This document shows positions 26,746 through 38,662 of a stretch of 64,000 bases of DNA, piece by piece. The position numbers were made by a program, and so were the translations under genes. The stretch lies in NCBI RefSeq assembly GCF_024170165.1, contig NZ_JALJXP010000007.1, forward strand, positions 124,001 through 188,000, in the 5' to 3' direction. Positions within the stretch are counted from its first letter, which is position 1. Every line of letters begins with the position of its first letter. The notes under the pieces are model-generated. The model searched no databases. It saw only the letters and a program-made list of their open reading frames with translations, and had not been told where the DNA came from. This DNA is from Pseudomonas nitroreducens. Lineage in GTDB: Bacteria; Pseudomonadota; Gammaproteobacteria; Pseudomonadales; Pseudomonadaceae.

Positions 26746-28328
26746 TCGCCGTGCCCCCGCAGCCTCCCAGGCGACGCTATCGCCGCCTGACCGTCATCAT
26801 TCTCAGCAGCCTGATCGCCGCACTGACCGCCGGCGCCGGCGCGGCGCTGCTGATGGTGCACCAGCACGTCCGCCAACTGGCCCATCCCGATGCCCACAGC
26901 GAGCTGTGGCAGGCCTACCAGTTGCGCAACGAGCTGGAACGCTCGCTGAACAGCGCCCGCCAGGTACTCGCTGGCGAGAGCGACAGCGATGCCCTGGCGA
27001 CGCGCGTCGAAGTGCTCGCCAGCCTCCTGCCGCCGCTGCGCAGCACGCCCGTCTATGGCTATCTGGTCGTGCCGCGCCCGGAGGTGCAGGCGACCCTGGA
27101 AAAGATCCAGCGCCTGAGCGACGCCTGGCTGCAGCGCGCACCCTGGGGCCAGCCGGCAGCGGCAAAGCAGCTGGCCGGCGAAATGCTCCGCGAACTGCCG
27201 CCGCTGCTCGAGCCCACCCATGAACTGATGGTGGCCACCAACATCGCCCTGACCAACTACATGGACGCCGAGCGCCAGGACCTGCAGCGCGCCTTCAACC
27301 TGCTGGCCTGGGTACTCTTCGGCCTCGGCCTGTGCAGCGTGCTGCTGGCCCTGCGGGTGATCGCCAACTCGCGGCGCAAGCTGCTGCTGACCCAGCGCCT
27401 GCACGACCTCAACCAGTCGCTCGAGCAACGCGTCGAACAGCGCACCCAGGAGCTGAGCGAGCGCAAGACGCTGCTGCGCTACATCCTCGATACCAGCCCC
27501 AGCGACGTCGCCTTGCTCAGCGACGAGGACTCCCGCGCCCACTACGTCAGCCCGCGGCTGTTGCAGCGCACCGGCATCCGCCCACACGAACCCTTCACCC
27601 TGCACCGGCTGTTCGACGATCCGGACGAGGAAGCGCGCTTCCGCCAGTCGCTGGCCGCCAACGGCCAACTGGACAGCTGGGAAACCCGCCTGGCGGGCAA
27701 CCCGGCCTACTGGGCGATCGTCTGGGCACGCAGGATGGAGGTGGATGGCCGCCCCGCCTCGCTGGTGTGGAGCTTCGACATCAACCAGCGCAAGACCATG
27801 GAGCAGGAGCTGCGCCTGCTCGCCACCACCGACCCGCTGACCGGCCTGCAGAATCGCCATGCCTTCGTCAAACGCGGCGTCGCCCTGCTCAAGAGCGCGC
27901 AGCGTTACGATCGCCACTGCTCGGCGCTGATGCTGGACATCGACTTCTTCAAGCCGATCAATGACACCCATGGCCACGCTTTCGGCGATGCCGTGCTACA
28001 AGCCGTGGCCAGGGAGCTGACGCAGGGATTGCGCGAAATCGACCTGCTCGGTCGCCTGGGTGGCGAGGAGTTCGCTGCGATCCTTCCGGAAACCGACCTG
28101 CAGCAAGCGCAACAGGTGGCCGAGCGATTACGCAACAGCGTGCAGGCGCTGTCCTTCGCCAGTGAGGACGGCAACCACGTGGGCCTGACGCTGAGCATCG
28201 GCGTGGCCACGCGGAACGAGGGCGAGTTGCGCCTGGAAGACCTGCTCGCCCGGGCTGACCGTGCGCTCTATCGGGCCAAGGCCGGCGGGCGCAACCGCAC
28301 GGAAGCCGCACCCGGCGTCCAGCTGTAG
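26742..28328 (+). CDS. Membrane-bound diguanylate cyclase with PAS domain
   Basis: The 528-residue protein synthesises c-di-GMP. It has one N-terminal membrane helix (about 17-40), a periplasmic helical sensor domain (about 42-183), a second helix (about 185-208), a coiled coil (LNQSLEQRVEQRTQELSERK), a PAS domain (about 245-350) and a GGDEF domain with the active-site signature GGEEF (440-444) and an intact I-site REID (431-434) five residues before it, so activity should be product-inhibited. No EAL domain. The start is a GTG that overlaps the upstream gene's stop; a second GTG three codons on is an alternative. Translational coupling suggests the upstream periplasmic protein feeds its sensor. 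Confidence 0.9.
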   Translation: MIAVPPQPPRRRYRRLTVIILSSLIAALTAGAGAALLMVHQHVRQLAHPDAHSELWQAYQLRNELERSLNSARQVLAGESDSDALATRVEVLASLLPPLRSTPVYGYLVVPRPEVQATLEKIQRLSDAWLQRAPWGQPAAAKQLAGEMLRELPPLLEPTHELMVATNIALTNYMDAERQDLQRAFNLLAWVLFGLGLCSVLLALRVIANSRRKLLLTQRLHDLNQSLEQRVEQRTQELSERKTLLRYILDTSPSDVALLSDEDSRAHYVSPRLLQRTGIRPHEPFTLHRLFDDPDEEARFRQSLAANGQLDSWETRLAGNPAYWAIVWARRMEVDGRPASLVWSFDINQRKTMEQELRLLATTDPLTGLQNRHAFVKRGVALLKSAQRYDRHCSALMLDIDFFKPINDTHGHAFGDAVLQAVARELTQGLREIDLLGRLGGEEFAAILPETDLQQAQQVAERLRNSVQALSFASEDGNHVGLTLSIGVATRNEGELRLEDLLARADRALYRAKAGGRNRTEAAPGVQL

Positions 28329-28333
28329 GGCAC

Positions 28334-29134
28334 CTAGCCGAAAATGGTCACCGTCTGCCGGCCGACTGCCAGGAGCTGGCCATCCGCCGACCAGGTCTGC
28401 GCCGCGATATGCCCGTAGCCGTCGCGGGCATGCTCGATGCTCGCCAGGTACTGGCACCAGCCGTTGGCCGGCATCGCCGGCAGCGGCTGAACGAACTCCA
28501 CGGTCCAGGTCAGCGAACTGGAAGGCGCCGGCGATTTCAGGTGCGGCAGGTTGGCCGGTGGCCAGGCGTCGATCAGCGCCAGCAGATGGCTGATCTCCAT
28601 CGGTTCGTCGCCCACGTCATCACCGCGAAAGCGCATCCAGCCCCCCATCTCGCGCTCGCGGCTGGCCGAGAACGGCATGTGCCCGACCGCCCAGCGCATG
28701 GCGATGTTCTGGGTGAAGGCCGGCATGATCTTGCGGATGTAAGGCAGCTCCTGGCAGTCCTCGATGGCCTTGAACGCCGGTGGCGGCAGGCCTTCCATCT
28801 GCACGCTGGACTCGCGCGCCACCCCGAAGCTGCCCTGGGCCAGCAGGACCACCTGGCCGTTCTGCACGGCGCGGCAGAATACCTGGCTGACCGACTTGCC
28901 CTCGCGCAGGACTTCGGCCTCGAAGCTCAGCGGCACTTCCACCTCGATGGGGCCGACGAAGGTGATCGCCAGCGAACGCACCGGCCGCCCAGCTTCGGCC
29001 ACCGCTGCCATGGCCTCGTAGGCCAGCGCCGCCACCAGGCCGCCAAAGCTGGCGCGGCCCTGGGCCCAGGTAGCGGGGATGACGATGGACAGCGGTGCAG
29101 CGCGCACCGCCCGGAGCAATTCACTGAAGGACAT
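28334..29134 (-). CDS. Acyl-CoA thioesterase-like double hot-dog protein
   Basis: The 266-residue protein matches the thioesterase-like superfamily (4HBT_3/TesB type): an N-terminal hot-dog domain with ATWAQGRASFGGLVAALAYEAM and SLAITFVGPIEVEVPLSFEAEVLREGKSVSQVFCRAVQNGQVVLLAQGSFG, and a C-terminal one ending in HIAAQTWSADGQLLAVGRQTVTIFG. Family members hydrolyse medium- to long-chain acyl-CoA; the natural substrate is unknown. It converges on the cyclase gene with only 5 bp between their stop codons. Confidence 0.85.
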   Translation of the reverse strand: MSFSELLRAVRAAPLSIVIPATWAQGRASFGGLVAALAYEAMAAVAEAGRPVRSLAITFVGPIEVEVPLSFEAEVLREGKSVSQVFCRAVQNGQVVLLAQGSFGVARESSVQMEGLPPPAFKAIEDCQELPYIRKIMPAFTQNIAMRWAVGHMPFSASREREMGGWMRFRGDDVGDEPMEISHLLALIDAWPPANLPHLKSPAPSSSLTWTVEFVQPLPAMPANGWCQYLASIEHARDGYGHIAAQTWSADGQLLAVGRQTVTIFG

Positions 29135-29246
29135 GATCGGACTTCCCTGAGGCTTCTGGAGACTGGCAACTGGTTGCGATCTTAGGGGCAGCGACCGCCC
29201 CGGCAAACCATCCAAAGCCTTGTCCCTTGCAGGAAATGCCCTGCCA

Positions 29247-30029
29247 TCAATGGCCTCTATGCAGCGCCTTCTCCAGAGCTTCCAGGCTTTCGTCGGCGAG
29301 CCGCTCGGCGAGGTCGTGGCGGGCATTCCAGTGCGGTTGCAGCGGCATCAGGTCCAGCTCGCGCTCGCTGCGGATCAGCCACTGCTCGTAGTCATGCCAG
29401 TCCCCCAGGGCCGCTTGCGCGTCCTTCAGCGGCGCCAACAGGCGCTGCGGCACGGCGGACTCCTCCGGATAGGCCTCCAGCGAATAGCGCACCCGCTTGA
29501 TCAGCAGGCGCAGGCGATGACGGTCGTGGGCCGGATCTTTCAGGGCGTCGCGCAACTTCTGCCACTCCCGGGCCAGGCGCTTTTCCACCTTGCGGTGCAG
29601 GCCCTTGAGCACGCCGTGGCGCTCGGACGTGCGCCACAACTGTGGCCAGCCATCCAGCCGCATCATCAGGCGCTCCCACTGCGGGCTGGCAAGCAGCGTG
29701 GCGTAGCCGGAGATCAACGCAGGCCGACGCAGCGCGGCAGCACGCTCATAGCCTTCGGCCTCCAGCACCGGCAGCAGCACCTCGAGGTCACGCAGCGGGC
29801 CACTGAGCCGGCCCATGTCGCCCAGTGCCTGCTCCAGCTCGTCGATACCGGGCATGCCGCGCACCGGGTGCAGCAGGCTGCGCAACCGGCGCACGGCGAT
29901 GCGCAGGTCATGCAACGCTTCCGGGTCGGAGTCGGCCTTCAGGCGGGAAGACGCGGAGAACAGCGCTACCTCCTGCTCGATCAGATGGCTTACCAGGTAA
30001 TCGCAGAAGGAGGTCACGGCAGGCTCCAC
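29247..30029 (-). CDS. CHAD domain protein
   Basis: The 260-residue protein is almost entirely a CHAD domain: an all-helical fold with repeated conserved histidines and basic residues (EALHDLRIAVRRLRSLLHPVRG at about 38-59 and HDRHRLRLLIKRVRYSLEAYPEE in the second half). CHAD domains bind polyphosphate and target proteins to polyphosphate granules. The start is a GTG giving (M)EPAVTSF; another GTG four codons downstream is possible. It lies upstream of the thioesterase gene with a 112-bp gap. Confidence 0.88.
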   Translation of the reverse strand: MEPAVTSFCDYLVSHLIEQEVALFSASSRLKADSDPEALHDLRIAVRRLRSLLHPVRGMPGIDELEQALGDMGRLSGPLRDLEVLLPVLEAEGYERAAALRRPALISGYATLLASPQWERLMMRLDGWPQLWRTSERHGVLKGLHRKVEKRLAREWQKLRDALKDPAHDRHRLRLLIKRVRYSLEAYPEESAVPQRLLAPLKDAQAALGDWHDYEQWLIRSERELDLMPLQPHWNARHDLAERLADESLEALEKALHRGH

Positions 30030-30085
30030 TCGGATGATGAACTATCAGGTTAGCCCCGGCCAACGCAGCGGCAAGGGGCGCAATG

Positions 30086-32101
30086 TCACGTTCCTTTAGC
30101 GTGCGGCAGCCGCAGGCGCCAGGGCAGCTCGCGGCGCAGGCGTGCCAGGTGCCCACGCAGTTCGGCTGGCGATGCAGCCGCGCCGCCATAGCGCTGCTTC
30201 TCGAAGGCATCCAGGTAGCGGTGGATCGCCTGTGCATGGGCCGGCAGCACCTTGGCGACACGGCGACAGAAATCCCGCGCGCCCTCACCCGGCTCGCGAC
30301 GCACACCCAGCGGCGCGAGCATCCGCTCGAAGCGCTGGAAGCTGCGCAACTGGACATCGACGGTGCGCTGCCAGGGCTTGAACATCACCAGCGCCAGCAA
30401 GCCCAGCAAGAGGGCGCCGCCGCCGACCAGCAGGGCGCCGACCCATTGCTGGTCGAGCCCGCCTAACCAGCGTTTGAGCATGTCGCCCTGCTGCTCGGCC
30501 TGGTAGCCCAGCACCCAGCGCTGCCAGCCATAGTTGGCGTCGTCCCAGGCCATGCGCAGTTGATTGAGCAGCGCGAAATTGCGGTAGCGCAGGGGCGAAA
30601 ACGGATCGGACTCCAGGAAACTGCCTTCCTGGCTCAGGGCTGCTTCCAGCCCCTGCTCGATGCGTTCGGGAGCCACGGCGCCCGTCGGGTCGACCCGCGT
30701 CCAGCCGCGGCCGGCCTGCCAGTACTCGACCCACGCGTGGGCGTCGAACTGGCGGATCGCCAGGTAGTTGCCCGAGGTACTCGCCTCGCCGCCCTGGTAG
30801 CCGGTGACCACGCGAGCCGGAATACCGGCCGCGCGCAGGACGAAGGTCATGGCGCCGGCGTAGTGCTCGCAGAAGCCGGCGCGGGTGTCGAAGAGAAAGC
30901 CGTCGATGCGCTCCGGGCCGGCATCCGGCGGCCGCAGCGTGTAGCGGAACGGCTGCTCGCGCAGATGCCGGAGCATCGCCTGCACCAGCTCTGCCGGCTG
31001 CGGGTAGCGTTCGCGCAGTTGCTGCGCCCAGGCGCGGGCCCGGGGGTTGCCGCCCTGTGGCAAGGCAAGGTTGATCCGTTGCGCACGGGCGGCGTCATCC
31101 GGCTCCAGCTGGGCTTCCGGCCAGGAGGTGGCGCGATACAGCAGTCCCTGGCGCACCGGCAGGCGTCGCTCCAGGTGAAAGTCGCTCATCATTCGCGCGT
31201 CGCCCAGGCTGGTCTGCGCCACATCCAGCGCGAACAACCAGGGCCGGCCGTTGGGCTCCATGATCACCTGGTAATGCAGCGGCTCACCCCGCGGCTGCCA
31301 TTGCGGCGGACGATCGCCACGCTGAAACGCGGTGCTCCAGCGCGCACCGTCGAAGCGTTCCAGGGTCAGCGCCCGCCAGTAAAGCTGCGAACGCGGCAGC
31401 GGCTGACCGTCGAAACTCACCCGAAAGGCCAGTTCGGGAGACTGGCTCAGCTCGACCATGTCCCCCGGCGCCATGCTGTCGCTCAGCCCGGTCATGGCCT
31501 TGTCGCCCGGCATCGGTAACGACCAGAGCGGCCCCATGCGCGGGAACAGCAGGAACATCAGCAGCATCAACGGCAGCGCCTGCAACAACAGGCCGCCAGC
31601 CAGACGCAGGGTCGGCATCGGACGCGCGGCGAAGCTGCTCTGCTGCAGCCCGATGGCCGCCGCCAGCAGGGCCAGCACCGGCAAGAGGCTGAAGACGGCG
31701 GCGAGGATGTCATCCTGGAACAGGTAGCTGGTGGTCACGGCGAAGAAGCCCAGCAGGATCAGTACCCAGGCGTCGCGGCGTGTCTTGAGTTCCACCAGCT
31801 TGATCACGAAGGCCGCGATCAGCAGCACCACGCCGGCGTCCAGGCCGATCAGCGAGCCACGGGAGAACCACACCCCCACCCCGGCCGCCGCCACCAGCGC
31901 CAGCTTGGCGACGCCGCTGGGGTAGTTGGCGCGCATGCGGAACACCTGGATGCGCCAGGCCGCGCAACCCAGCCACAGCGCGACGATCCACAGCGGCAGG
32001 TGTTCCAGGTGCGGAATGATCACCACCGCCTGGGCCATCAACAGCCAGGTCAGTGCGACCCGTGGAATCGGCTGGGCGGAAGCGCCAGTCGCGCTGCTCA
32101 T
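30086..32101 (-). CDS. tgpA: Transglutaminase-fold membrane protein TgpA
   Basis: TgpA (671 residues) is an inner membrane protein with a periplasmic transglutaminase-like domain, reported to be essential in P. aeruginosa. Five to six hydrophobic helices occupy about residues 15-190, the large periplasmic domain follows, and one more helix (about 560-580) precedes a cytoplasmic DUF4129-like tail. The catalytic triad is visible as Cys411 (AGFCEHYAG), His455 (FDAHAWVEYW) and Asp471 (RVDPTGAVAPER), a uniform seven-residue shift from the numbers published for P. aeruginosa, so the true start could be a little later. Its ATG overlaps the DUF58 stop by 4 bp in a moxR-DUF58-tgpA operon. Confidence 0.94.
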   Translation of the reverse strand: MSSATGASAQPIPRVALTWLLMAQAVVIIPHLEHLPLWIVALWLGCAAWRIQVFRMRANYPSGVAKLALVAAAGVGVWFSRGSLIGLDAGVVLLIAAFVIKLVELKTRRDAWVLILLGFFAVTTSYLFQDDILAAVFSLLPVLALLAAAIGLQQSSFAARPMPTLRLAGGLLLQALPLMLLMFLLFPRMGPLWSLPMPGDKAMTGLSDSMAPGDMVELSQSPELAFRVSFDGQPLPRSQLYWRALTLERFDGARWSTAFQRGDRPPQWQPRGEPLHYQVIMEPNGRPWLFALDVAQTSLGDARMMSDFHLERRLPVRQGLLYRATSWPEAQLEPDDAARAQRINLALPQGGNPRARAWAQQLRERYPQPAELVQAMLRHLREQPFRYTLRPPDAGPERIDGFLFDTRAGFCEHYAGAMTFVLRAAGIPARVVTGYQGGEASTSGNYLAIRQFDAHAWVEYWQAGRGWTRVDPTGAVAPERIEQGLEAALSQEGSFLESDPFSPLRYRNFALLNQLRMAWDDANYGWQRWVLGYQAEQQGDMLKRWLGGLDQQWVGALLVGGGALLLGLLALVMFKPWQRTVDVQLRSFQRFERMLAPLGVRREPGEGARDFCRRVAKVLPAHAQAIHRYLDAFEKQRYGGAAASPAELRGHLARLRRELPWRLRLPHAKGT

Positions 32102-33051
32102 CGCTTCGCCCCATGCAGTGCCAGGGCGCGCAGGCAGGCATCGCGATGGGCATCATCCAGGCCGACCGCCAGTTGCGCATCCGGCAAGCGCAGGCCGAAG
32201 GGTTGCTGGCGCAGCGACAGCTGCAGGACCCAGAAGCACAGGCGTGAAAGGCGCCCCTCGGTATCGCCGCCCAGACTGTTGAACTCCAGCCAGACGTTGC
32301 GCCCGGCCAGCGCGGAGAAATCCTTCACCAACAGGCCCTGGCCGCGCGAATAGGCCTTCCAGTGCAGGCGACGGCGCGAGTCACCCGGCTGGTAGGGCCG
32401 CAGCCCCTGGTAATCGTCGACGCCGCGCCCGCTGGGGCGCAGGCCCTCCTCGTCGTTTGCCGCCGGCCCGCTTTCGAGTGGCAGGTCGCCCGGTTGCGGA
32501 TGCGGGTAGACCAGCACCGACTGGTCCAGATCCACCCAACTCCAGGCCACCAGCAGCCCCAGCGGGAAACGACTTTCCACGCGCAGGCGACCAGGGCGCA
32601 ACCAGCCGCGTCGCTGCGCCGACACCGTCAGCAGCACTTCTTCGGCATGGTCTGCCGTGACATCGGCGAACTGCATGCGCTCGGCTTCCCAGCCCAGGCC
32701 GATGGCCTGTCGGGCGCGCCCTTCGCCTTCCAGGCGCACGCGAAAAGCGGCCTGTTCGCCGACGAATACCGGCTGCGCACCGAGCGCCGTCAGGCGCAGA
32801 CCGCCCAGGTTCCGATAGGTATGCAGGATGGCGACGATGAACAGTGAGAGCAGCAGGAAGGTCAGGCCGTAGGCCAGGCTGTTCTGGTAGTTGATGGCGG
32901 TGAGCAGCATCAGCAGCAAGGCGACGCCGAACGCCATCCCCTGCCGGGTCGGGATAATGAAGATGCGCCGCTGGTTGAGCTGCAGCGATGGCGATGGCGG
33001 TATGCGCCGGGCTATCCAGCTCTGCCACAGCGGCCTGACCCTGACGAGCAT
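32098..33051 (-). CDS. DUF58 domain protein
   Basis: The 317-residue protein has two adjacent membrane helices (GMAFGVALLLMLLTAINYQ and SLAYGLTFLLLSLFIVAILHTY) and the DUF58 signature near the C-terminal half: GRGVDDYQGLRPYQPGDSRRRLHWKAYSRGQGLLVKDF. DUF58 proteins almost always accompany a MoxR ATPase and often a transglutaminase-like protein, as here, in chaperone-like modules for envelope protein maturation. It lies between moxR (10 bp gap) and tgpA (4 bp overlap). Confidence 0.93.
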   Translation of the reverse strand: MLVRVRPLWQSWIARRIPPSPSLQLNQRRIFIIPTRQGMAFGVALLLMLLTAINYQNSLAYGLTFLLLSLFIVAILHTYRNLGGLRLTALGAQPVFVGEQAAFRVRLEGEGRARQAIGLGWEAERMQFADVTADHAEEVLLTVSAQRRGWLRPGRLRVESRFPLGLLVAWSWVDLDQSVLVYPHPQPGDLPLESGPAANDEEGLRPSGRGVDDYQGLRPYQPGDSRRRLHWKAYSRGQGLLVKDFSALAGRNVWLEFNSLGGDTEGRLSRLCFWVLQLSLRQQPFGLRLPDAQLAVGLDDAHRDACLRALALHGAKR

Positions 33052-33061
33052 GGCAAGCCCC

Positions 33062-33979
<918 letters not shown>

Positions 33980-34091
33980 CCTGACCCTCTCTTCCCCGGA
34001 AAACTCCGATCCTACTGATCCAGGACAGCGCATCAAAGGCCTCGACACATTTAGTCCGCAATCTGTGATCCAGCGCTGTGATCCAGAGCGC

Positions 34092-34952
34092 CTAGCGCCC
34101 CAGCAGGCGCTCTGCCAGCCAACTCGCGGCAGGGCCCAGCCGACGTTGCCGCGACCAGATCACATCGACTGCCACCCGGCGCGGCCAGCCGGCGACCTTC
34201 AGTTCCTGCATACGCCCGCTGGCGAAGCGTCCTACCATCCAGCTGGGCAATTCGATCCAGCCGAAGCCCAATACCGCCATGTCCAGCAACAGCAGGTAGT
34301 TTGGCGCACTCCAGCAGCGGCCGCCGAGCAGCGGTGCGGCATCATCCAGGTAGGTGTTCAGGCGCAGCGCCCGGTAGGCCAGCAGGTCCTCGCGCTCCAC
34401 CTGCGCGTGGCCGGCCAGCGGATGGTCGCGGCTGACGAAGAGGCCGAACTCGGCCTGCTCGCTCAGGGTCGCCGAGCTGACGTCCGGCGGGTAATCCTTC
34501 TGTGCCGCCAGCAGGCCCAGGCTGGCGCGCCCCTGCACGACGAGGTCGAGCACGTCGCTGTCCTCGGCGATCAGCCATTCGAACTCCAGGTCCGGATAGC
34601 GCGCATCGATCTCCGCCAGCCGGGCCTCGAATTCGGCCGACTGGTAGGTGTCCGACATCGCCAGGGTCACCCGCGACTCCAATCCACCGACGAGCTGATG
34701 GGCGAGCTGGCCGAGGCGGTCGTTGGCCATCAGCACCTCCTCGACCCGTCCGAGCAGCGCGTGACCAGCTTCGGTCAGCTGTGGCTGACGGCTGCTGCGG
34801 TCGAACAGGGTCAGGCCGAGGTCGATCTCCAGCCGGGCGATGGCCTCGCTGACGGTGGACTGGCTCTTGCCCAGCTTGCGCGCGGCGGCGCTGAACGAGC
34901 CCAGGCAGGCGGCCTCGGCGAAAGCCTGCAGGGATTCGGGGGAATATTGCAT
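34092..34952 (-). CDS. LysR family regulator, divergent from PACE efflux gene
   Basis: The 286-residue regulator has a LysR winged helix (SLQAFAEAACLGSFSAAARKLGKSQSTVSEAIARLEIDLG, about 7-46) and an effector domain (RVTLAMSDTYQSAEFEARLAEIDARYPDLEFEWLIAEDSDVLDLVVQGRASLGLL). It lies 131 bp from, and divergent to, a PACE-family efflux gene. LysR genes next to PACE genes in Pseudomonas and Acinetobacter activate them, for example AceR with AceI, so the same is expected here. Start at the second in-frame ATG (MQYSPESL). Confidence 0.88.
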   Translation of the reverse strand: MQYSPESLQAFAEAACLGSFSAAARKLGKSQSTVSEAIARLEIDLGLTLFDRSSRQPQLTEAGHALLGRVEEVLMANDRLGQLAHQLVGGLESRVTLAMSDTYQSAEFEARLAEIDARYPDLEFEWLIAEDSDVLDLVVQGRASLGLLAAQKDYPPDVSSATLSEQAEFGLFVSRDHPLAGHAQVEREDLLAYRALRLNTYLDDAAPLLGGRCWSAPNYLLLLDMAVLGFGWIELPSWMVGRFASGRMQELKVAGWPRRVAVDVIWSRQRRLGPAASWLAERLLGR

Positions 34953-35083
34953 CTTGGCACCCTCTTCCATCGGTTAAGCCGATGGTATCCAACTTATATC
35001 CAGCCGGTCGACCGATGATAATGGCGCCGGACCGACGGAGTCGGCCTTCTCGTGAATTGAGAGCTTGATGCCTGGAGATACCC

Positions 35084-35530
35084 ATGACTCCCACTAAAAC
35101 CCTGAAAGAGCGGATGTTCCACGCCGGCCTTTTCGAACTGCTGGCGGTGGTCATCTGCGCACCGACCCTGGCCTGGCTGATGGACAAACCGCTGGGCCAC
35201 ATGGGCGCCATGACCCTGATGTTCTCGGCCATCGCCACCGTGTGGAACATGCTGTTCAACGCCGCCTTCGACCGCGCGCAGAACCGCATGGGCTTTTCCC
35301 GCACCCTGTCGGTGCGCGTGCTGCATGCCTCGCTGTTCGAGCTGGGGCTGATCATCCTGCTGGTGCCGCTGGCCGCCTGGTGGCTGTCGGTGAGCTTGCT
35401 GCAGGCGTTCATCCTCGACATCGGCCTGGTGCTGTTCTTCCTGCCCTACGCGCTGGTGTTCAACTGGGTGTACGACGTACTGCGCGAGCGCTGGGTGGGT
35501 CGGGCGCAGATGGCCCAGGCGAACGGCTGA
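35084..35530 (+). CDS. PACE family efflux transporter
   Basis: The 148-residue protein has four membrane helices made from two tandem bacterial transmembrane pair repeats: LKERMFHAGLFELLAVVICAPTLAW and VRVLHASLFELGLIILLVPLAAWW. The conserved acidic residue of the first repeat is Glu18, matching Glu15 of AceI, which couples proton exchange. PACE proteins export chlorhexidine and short-chain diamines; substrate for this one is inferred only. Control by the divergent LysR gene is likely. Confidence 0.9.
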   Translation: MTPTKTLKERMFHAGLFELLAVVICAPTLAWLMDKPLGHMGAMTLMFSAIATVWNMLFNAAFDRAQNRMGFSRTLSVRVLHASLFELGLIILLVPLAAWWLSVSLLQAFILDIGLVLFFLPYALVFNWVYDVLRERWVGRAQMAQANG

Positions 35531-35589
35531 CTCTCCCTATGGATATCGCCGCGCTCGCGATATCTGGGTCGGCCATGTAGGAGCGAAAC

Positions 35590-35618
35590 AAAAAAGCCCG
35601 CAGCGATGCGGGCTTTTT
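35590..35618. terminator. Bidirectional terminator between PACE gene and pyrF
   Basis: A 7-bp stem (35596-35602 with 35607-35613, loop GCGA) has six A before and five T after. A REP-like half arm (TGTAGGAGCG) precedes it at about 35577. Confidence 0.88.
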
Positions 35619-35635
35619 CATGCCGTGAGAAAGAC

Positions 35636-36334
35636 TCAGGCCAGGCTGGCAGCGATCTCGGCCAGGGCCTTGGCCGGGTCGGCGGCCTGGCTGATCGGGC
35701 GGCCGATCACCAGGTAGTCGGAGCCGTTGTCCAGCGCCTGGCGCGGGGTGAGGATGCGGCGCTGGTCGTCCTGGGCGCTGCCGGCCGGGCGGATGCCGGG
35801 GGTGACCAGTTGCAGCGCCGGGTGCGCGGCCTTCAGCGCCGGAGCCTCCTGGGCGGAGCACACCAGGCCGTCCATGCCGGCCTTCTGCGCCAACGCAGCC
35901 AGGCGCAGCACCTGCTCCTGGGGCTCGACGTCCAGGCCGATGCCGGCCAGGTCCTCGCGCTCCATGCTGGTCAGCACGGTCACGCCGATCAGCAGCGGCG
36001 ACGGGCCGTTGAAGGCGTCCAGGGTTTCACGGCAGGCGCTCATCATGCGCAGGCCGCCGGAGCAATGCACGTTGACCATCCACACGCCCATCTCGGCGGC
36101 GGCGCGCACGGCCATCGCGGTGGTGTTGGGGATGTCATGGAATTTCAGGTCGAGGAAGACTTCGAAACCGCGGCTGTTCAGGGTCTCGACGATACCGGCG
36201 GCGCAGCTGGTGAACAGCTCCTTGCCCACCTTCACCCGGCACAGCTTCGGGTCCAGCTGGTCAGCCAGCGCCAGCGCGGCTTCGCGGGTGGGGAAATCCA
36301 GGGCGACGATGATCGGGGTCTGGCAGGCGGACAT
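35636..36334 (-). CDS. pyrF: Orotidine 5'-phosphate decarboxylase
   Basis: PyrF converts OMP to UMP, the last step of de novo pyrimidine synthesis. The 232-residue TIM-barrel protein has the active-site segment [12 protein letters not shown] with the Asp-Lys-Asp array, the substrate-binding start IVALDFPT, and the phosphate-binding C-terminal VTPGIRP and [15 protein letters not shown]. The start [14 protein letters not shown] is set by family length. It is flanked by a terminator and a 100-bp upstream gap, so it is probably transcribed alone. Confidence 0.97.
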   Translation of the reverse strand: MSACQTPIIVALDFPTREAALALADQLDPKLCRVKVGKELFTSCAAGIVETLNSRGFEVFLDLKFHDIPNTTAMAVRAAAEMGVWMVNVHCSGGLRMMSACRETLDAFNGPSPLLIGVTVLTSMEREDLAGIGLDVEPQEQVLRLAALAQKAGMDGLVCSAQEAPALKAAHPALQLVTPGIRPAGSAQDDQRRILTPRQALDNGSDYLVIGRPISQAADPAKALAEIAASLA

Positions 36335-36434
36335 GGGCTCTCTCGCGGGTATCGAAAAAATCGGCGCGCATTGTCGCAGAAACGCGCCGACTTCCGTAGC
36401 CCGCCCGGCAGGAATGCTGCGTCGCCGGCGGCGA

Positions 36435-37358
36435 TCAGGCACTCAGCCGCTCGCGCAGGCGGCCGAGCATGCCCAGCAGGCTGCCGACCTTCTCCCGCTC
36501 GCGCTCCTCGCGCGGCACCTCGGCGATGCGCGCGACCTTCTGCTCGGGCTGCGCGCGCCACAGCAGTGCCTGCTCCGCGGCGGCCTTCAGGCCCTTCTCG
36601 AACAGCCCGCGGCGGATCGGCTTGGGCAGGTAGCGGAAGATCTGCGCCTGGTTGATCAGTGCCAGCAGGTCCTGGGTGTCACGGAACGGCGTGACGACGA
36701 TGCTCAGCAGGCGCGGGTGGGCCTGGGCCAGGGACTTGAGCAGCGGCGCGGTGTCCTCGCCGGCGAGTTTCAGGTCGCTGATGAGGATGTCGATCGGCTC
36801 GCTGTTGAGCCGCACGATGGCCTCGGCCAGGTTGCGCGCACGGTGCAACTGGTGAGTGCCGGCGCTGCAGAACTCGCCGACGCAGGCCAGGGTTTCGGCG
36901 TCCTCGTCCAGCAACAGTACGTTGAGCGGCGCAACGACGCGGCTGATGGCTTTGGTATCGATGGGTTCGGCCGGGGCCTGGCGCTGGGCGATCTCTGCCG
37001 CCTGGCGCAGGGTGAAGGCCATTTCCTGCGGGTCCCAGGGCTTGGTCAGGTAGCGGAAGATGCCGCCGCTGTTGAGCGCATCCACCGCGGCGTCGAGGTC
37101 GGAGTACCCGGTGAGGAGGATGCGCAGGGTATCCGGGGCGATCTCCTGGGCCTGGGCCAGCAGCTCGGCGCCGGTCATCTGCGGCATGCGCTGGTCGCTC
37201 ACGAGGATGTCGATACGCTCCTCGCGCAGCCGCTGCAGGGCCTTGTGCGGATCGGTCTCCACCAGCACGTTGTAGTGACGGCGGAACTGCATCGCGAGGC
37301 TGCGCAGGATGCGCTCCTCGTCGTCGACGAAGAGGATGCGGACAGGCTGCTGGCTCAT
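36435..37358 (-). CDS. Tandem-receiver response regulator without output domain
   Basis: The 307-residue protein has two receiver domains. The first (about 6-120) has [14 protein letters not shown] with the acidic pair, phosphoacceptor in [13 protein letters not shown] and the lysine in YLTKPWD. The second (about 142-260) has [26 protein letters not shown] and FRYLPKPIR, so it also keeps the key residues. After it there is only a charged tail ([22 protein letters not shown]), with no DNA-binding, EAL or HD-GYP domain. The gene begins 2 bp after the stop of the CBS histidine kinase gene and must be its partner. Confidence 0.9.
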   Translation of the reverse strand: MSQQPVRILFVDDEERILRSLAMQFRRHYNVLVETDPHKALQRLREERIDILVSDQRMPQMTGAELLAQAQEIAPDTLRILLTGYSDLDAAVDALNSGGIFRYLTKPWDPQEMAFTLRQAAEIAQRQAPAEPIDTKAISRVVAPLNVLLLDEDAETLACVGEFCSAGTHQLHRARNLAEAIVRLNSEPIDILISDLKLAGEDTAPLLKSLAQAHPRLLSIVVTPFRDTQDLLALINQAQIFRYLPKPIRRGLFEKGLKAAAEQALLWRAQPEQKVARIAEVPREEREREKVGSLLGMLGRLRERLSA

Positions 37359-37360
37359 GT

Positions 37361-38662
<1,302 letters not shown>

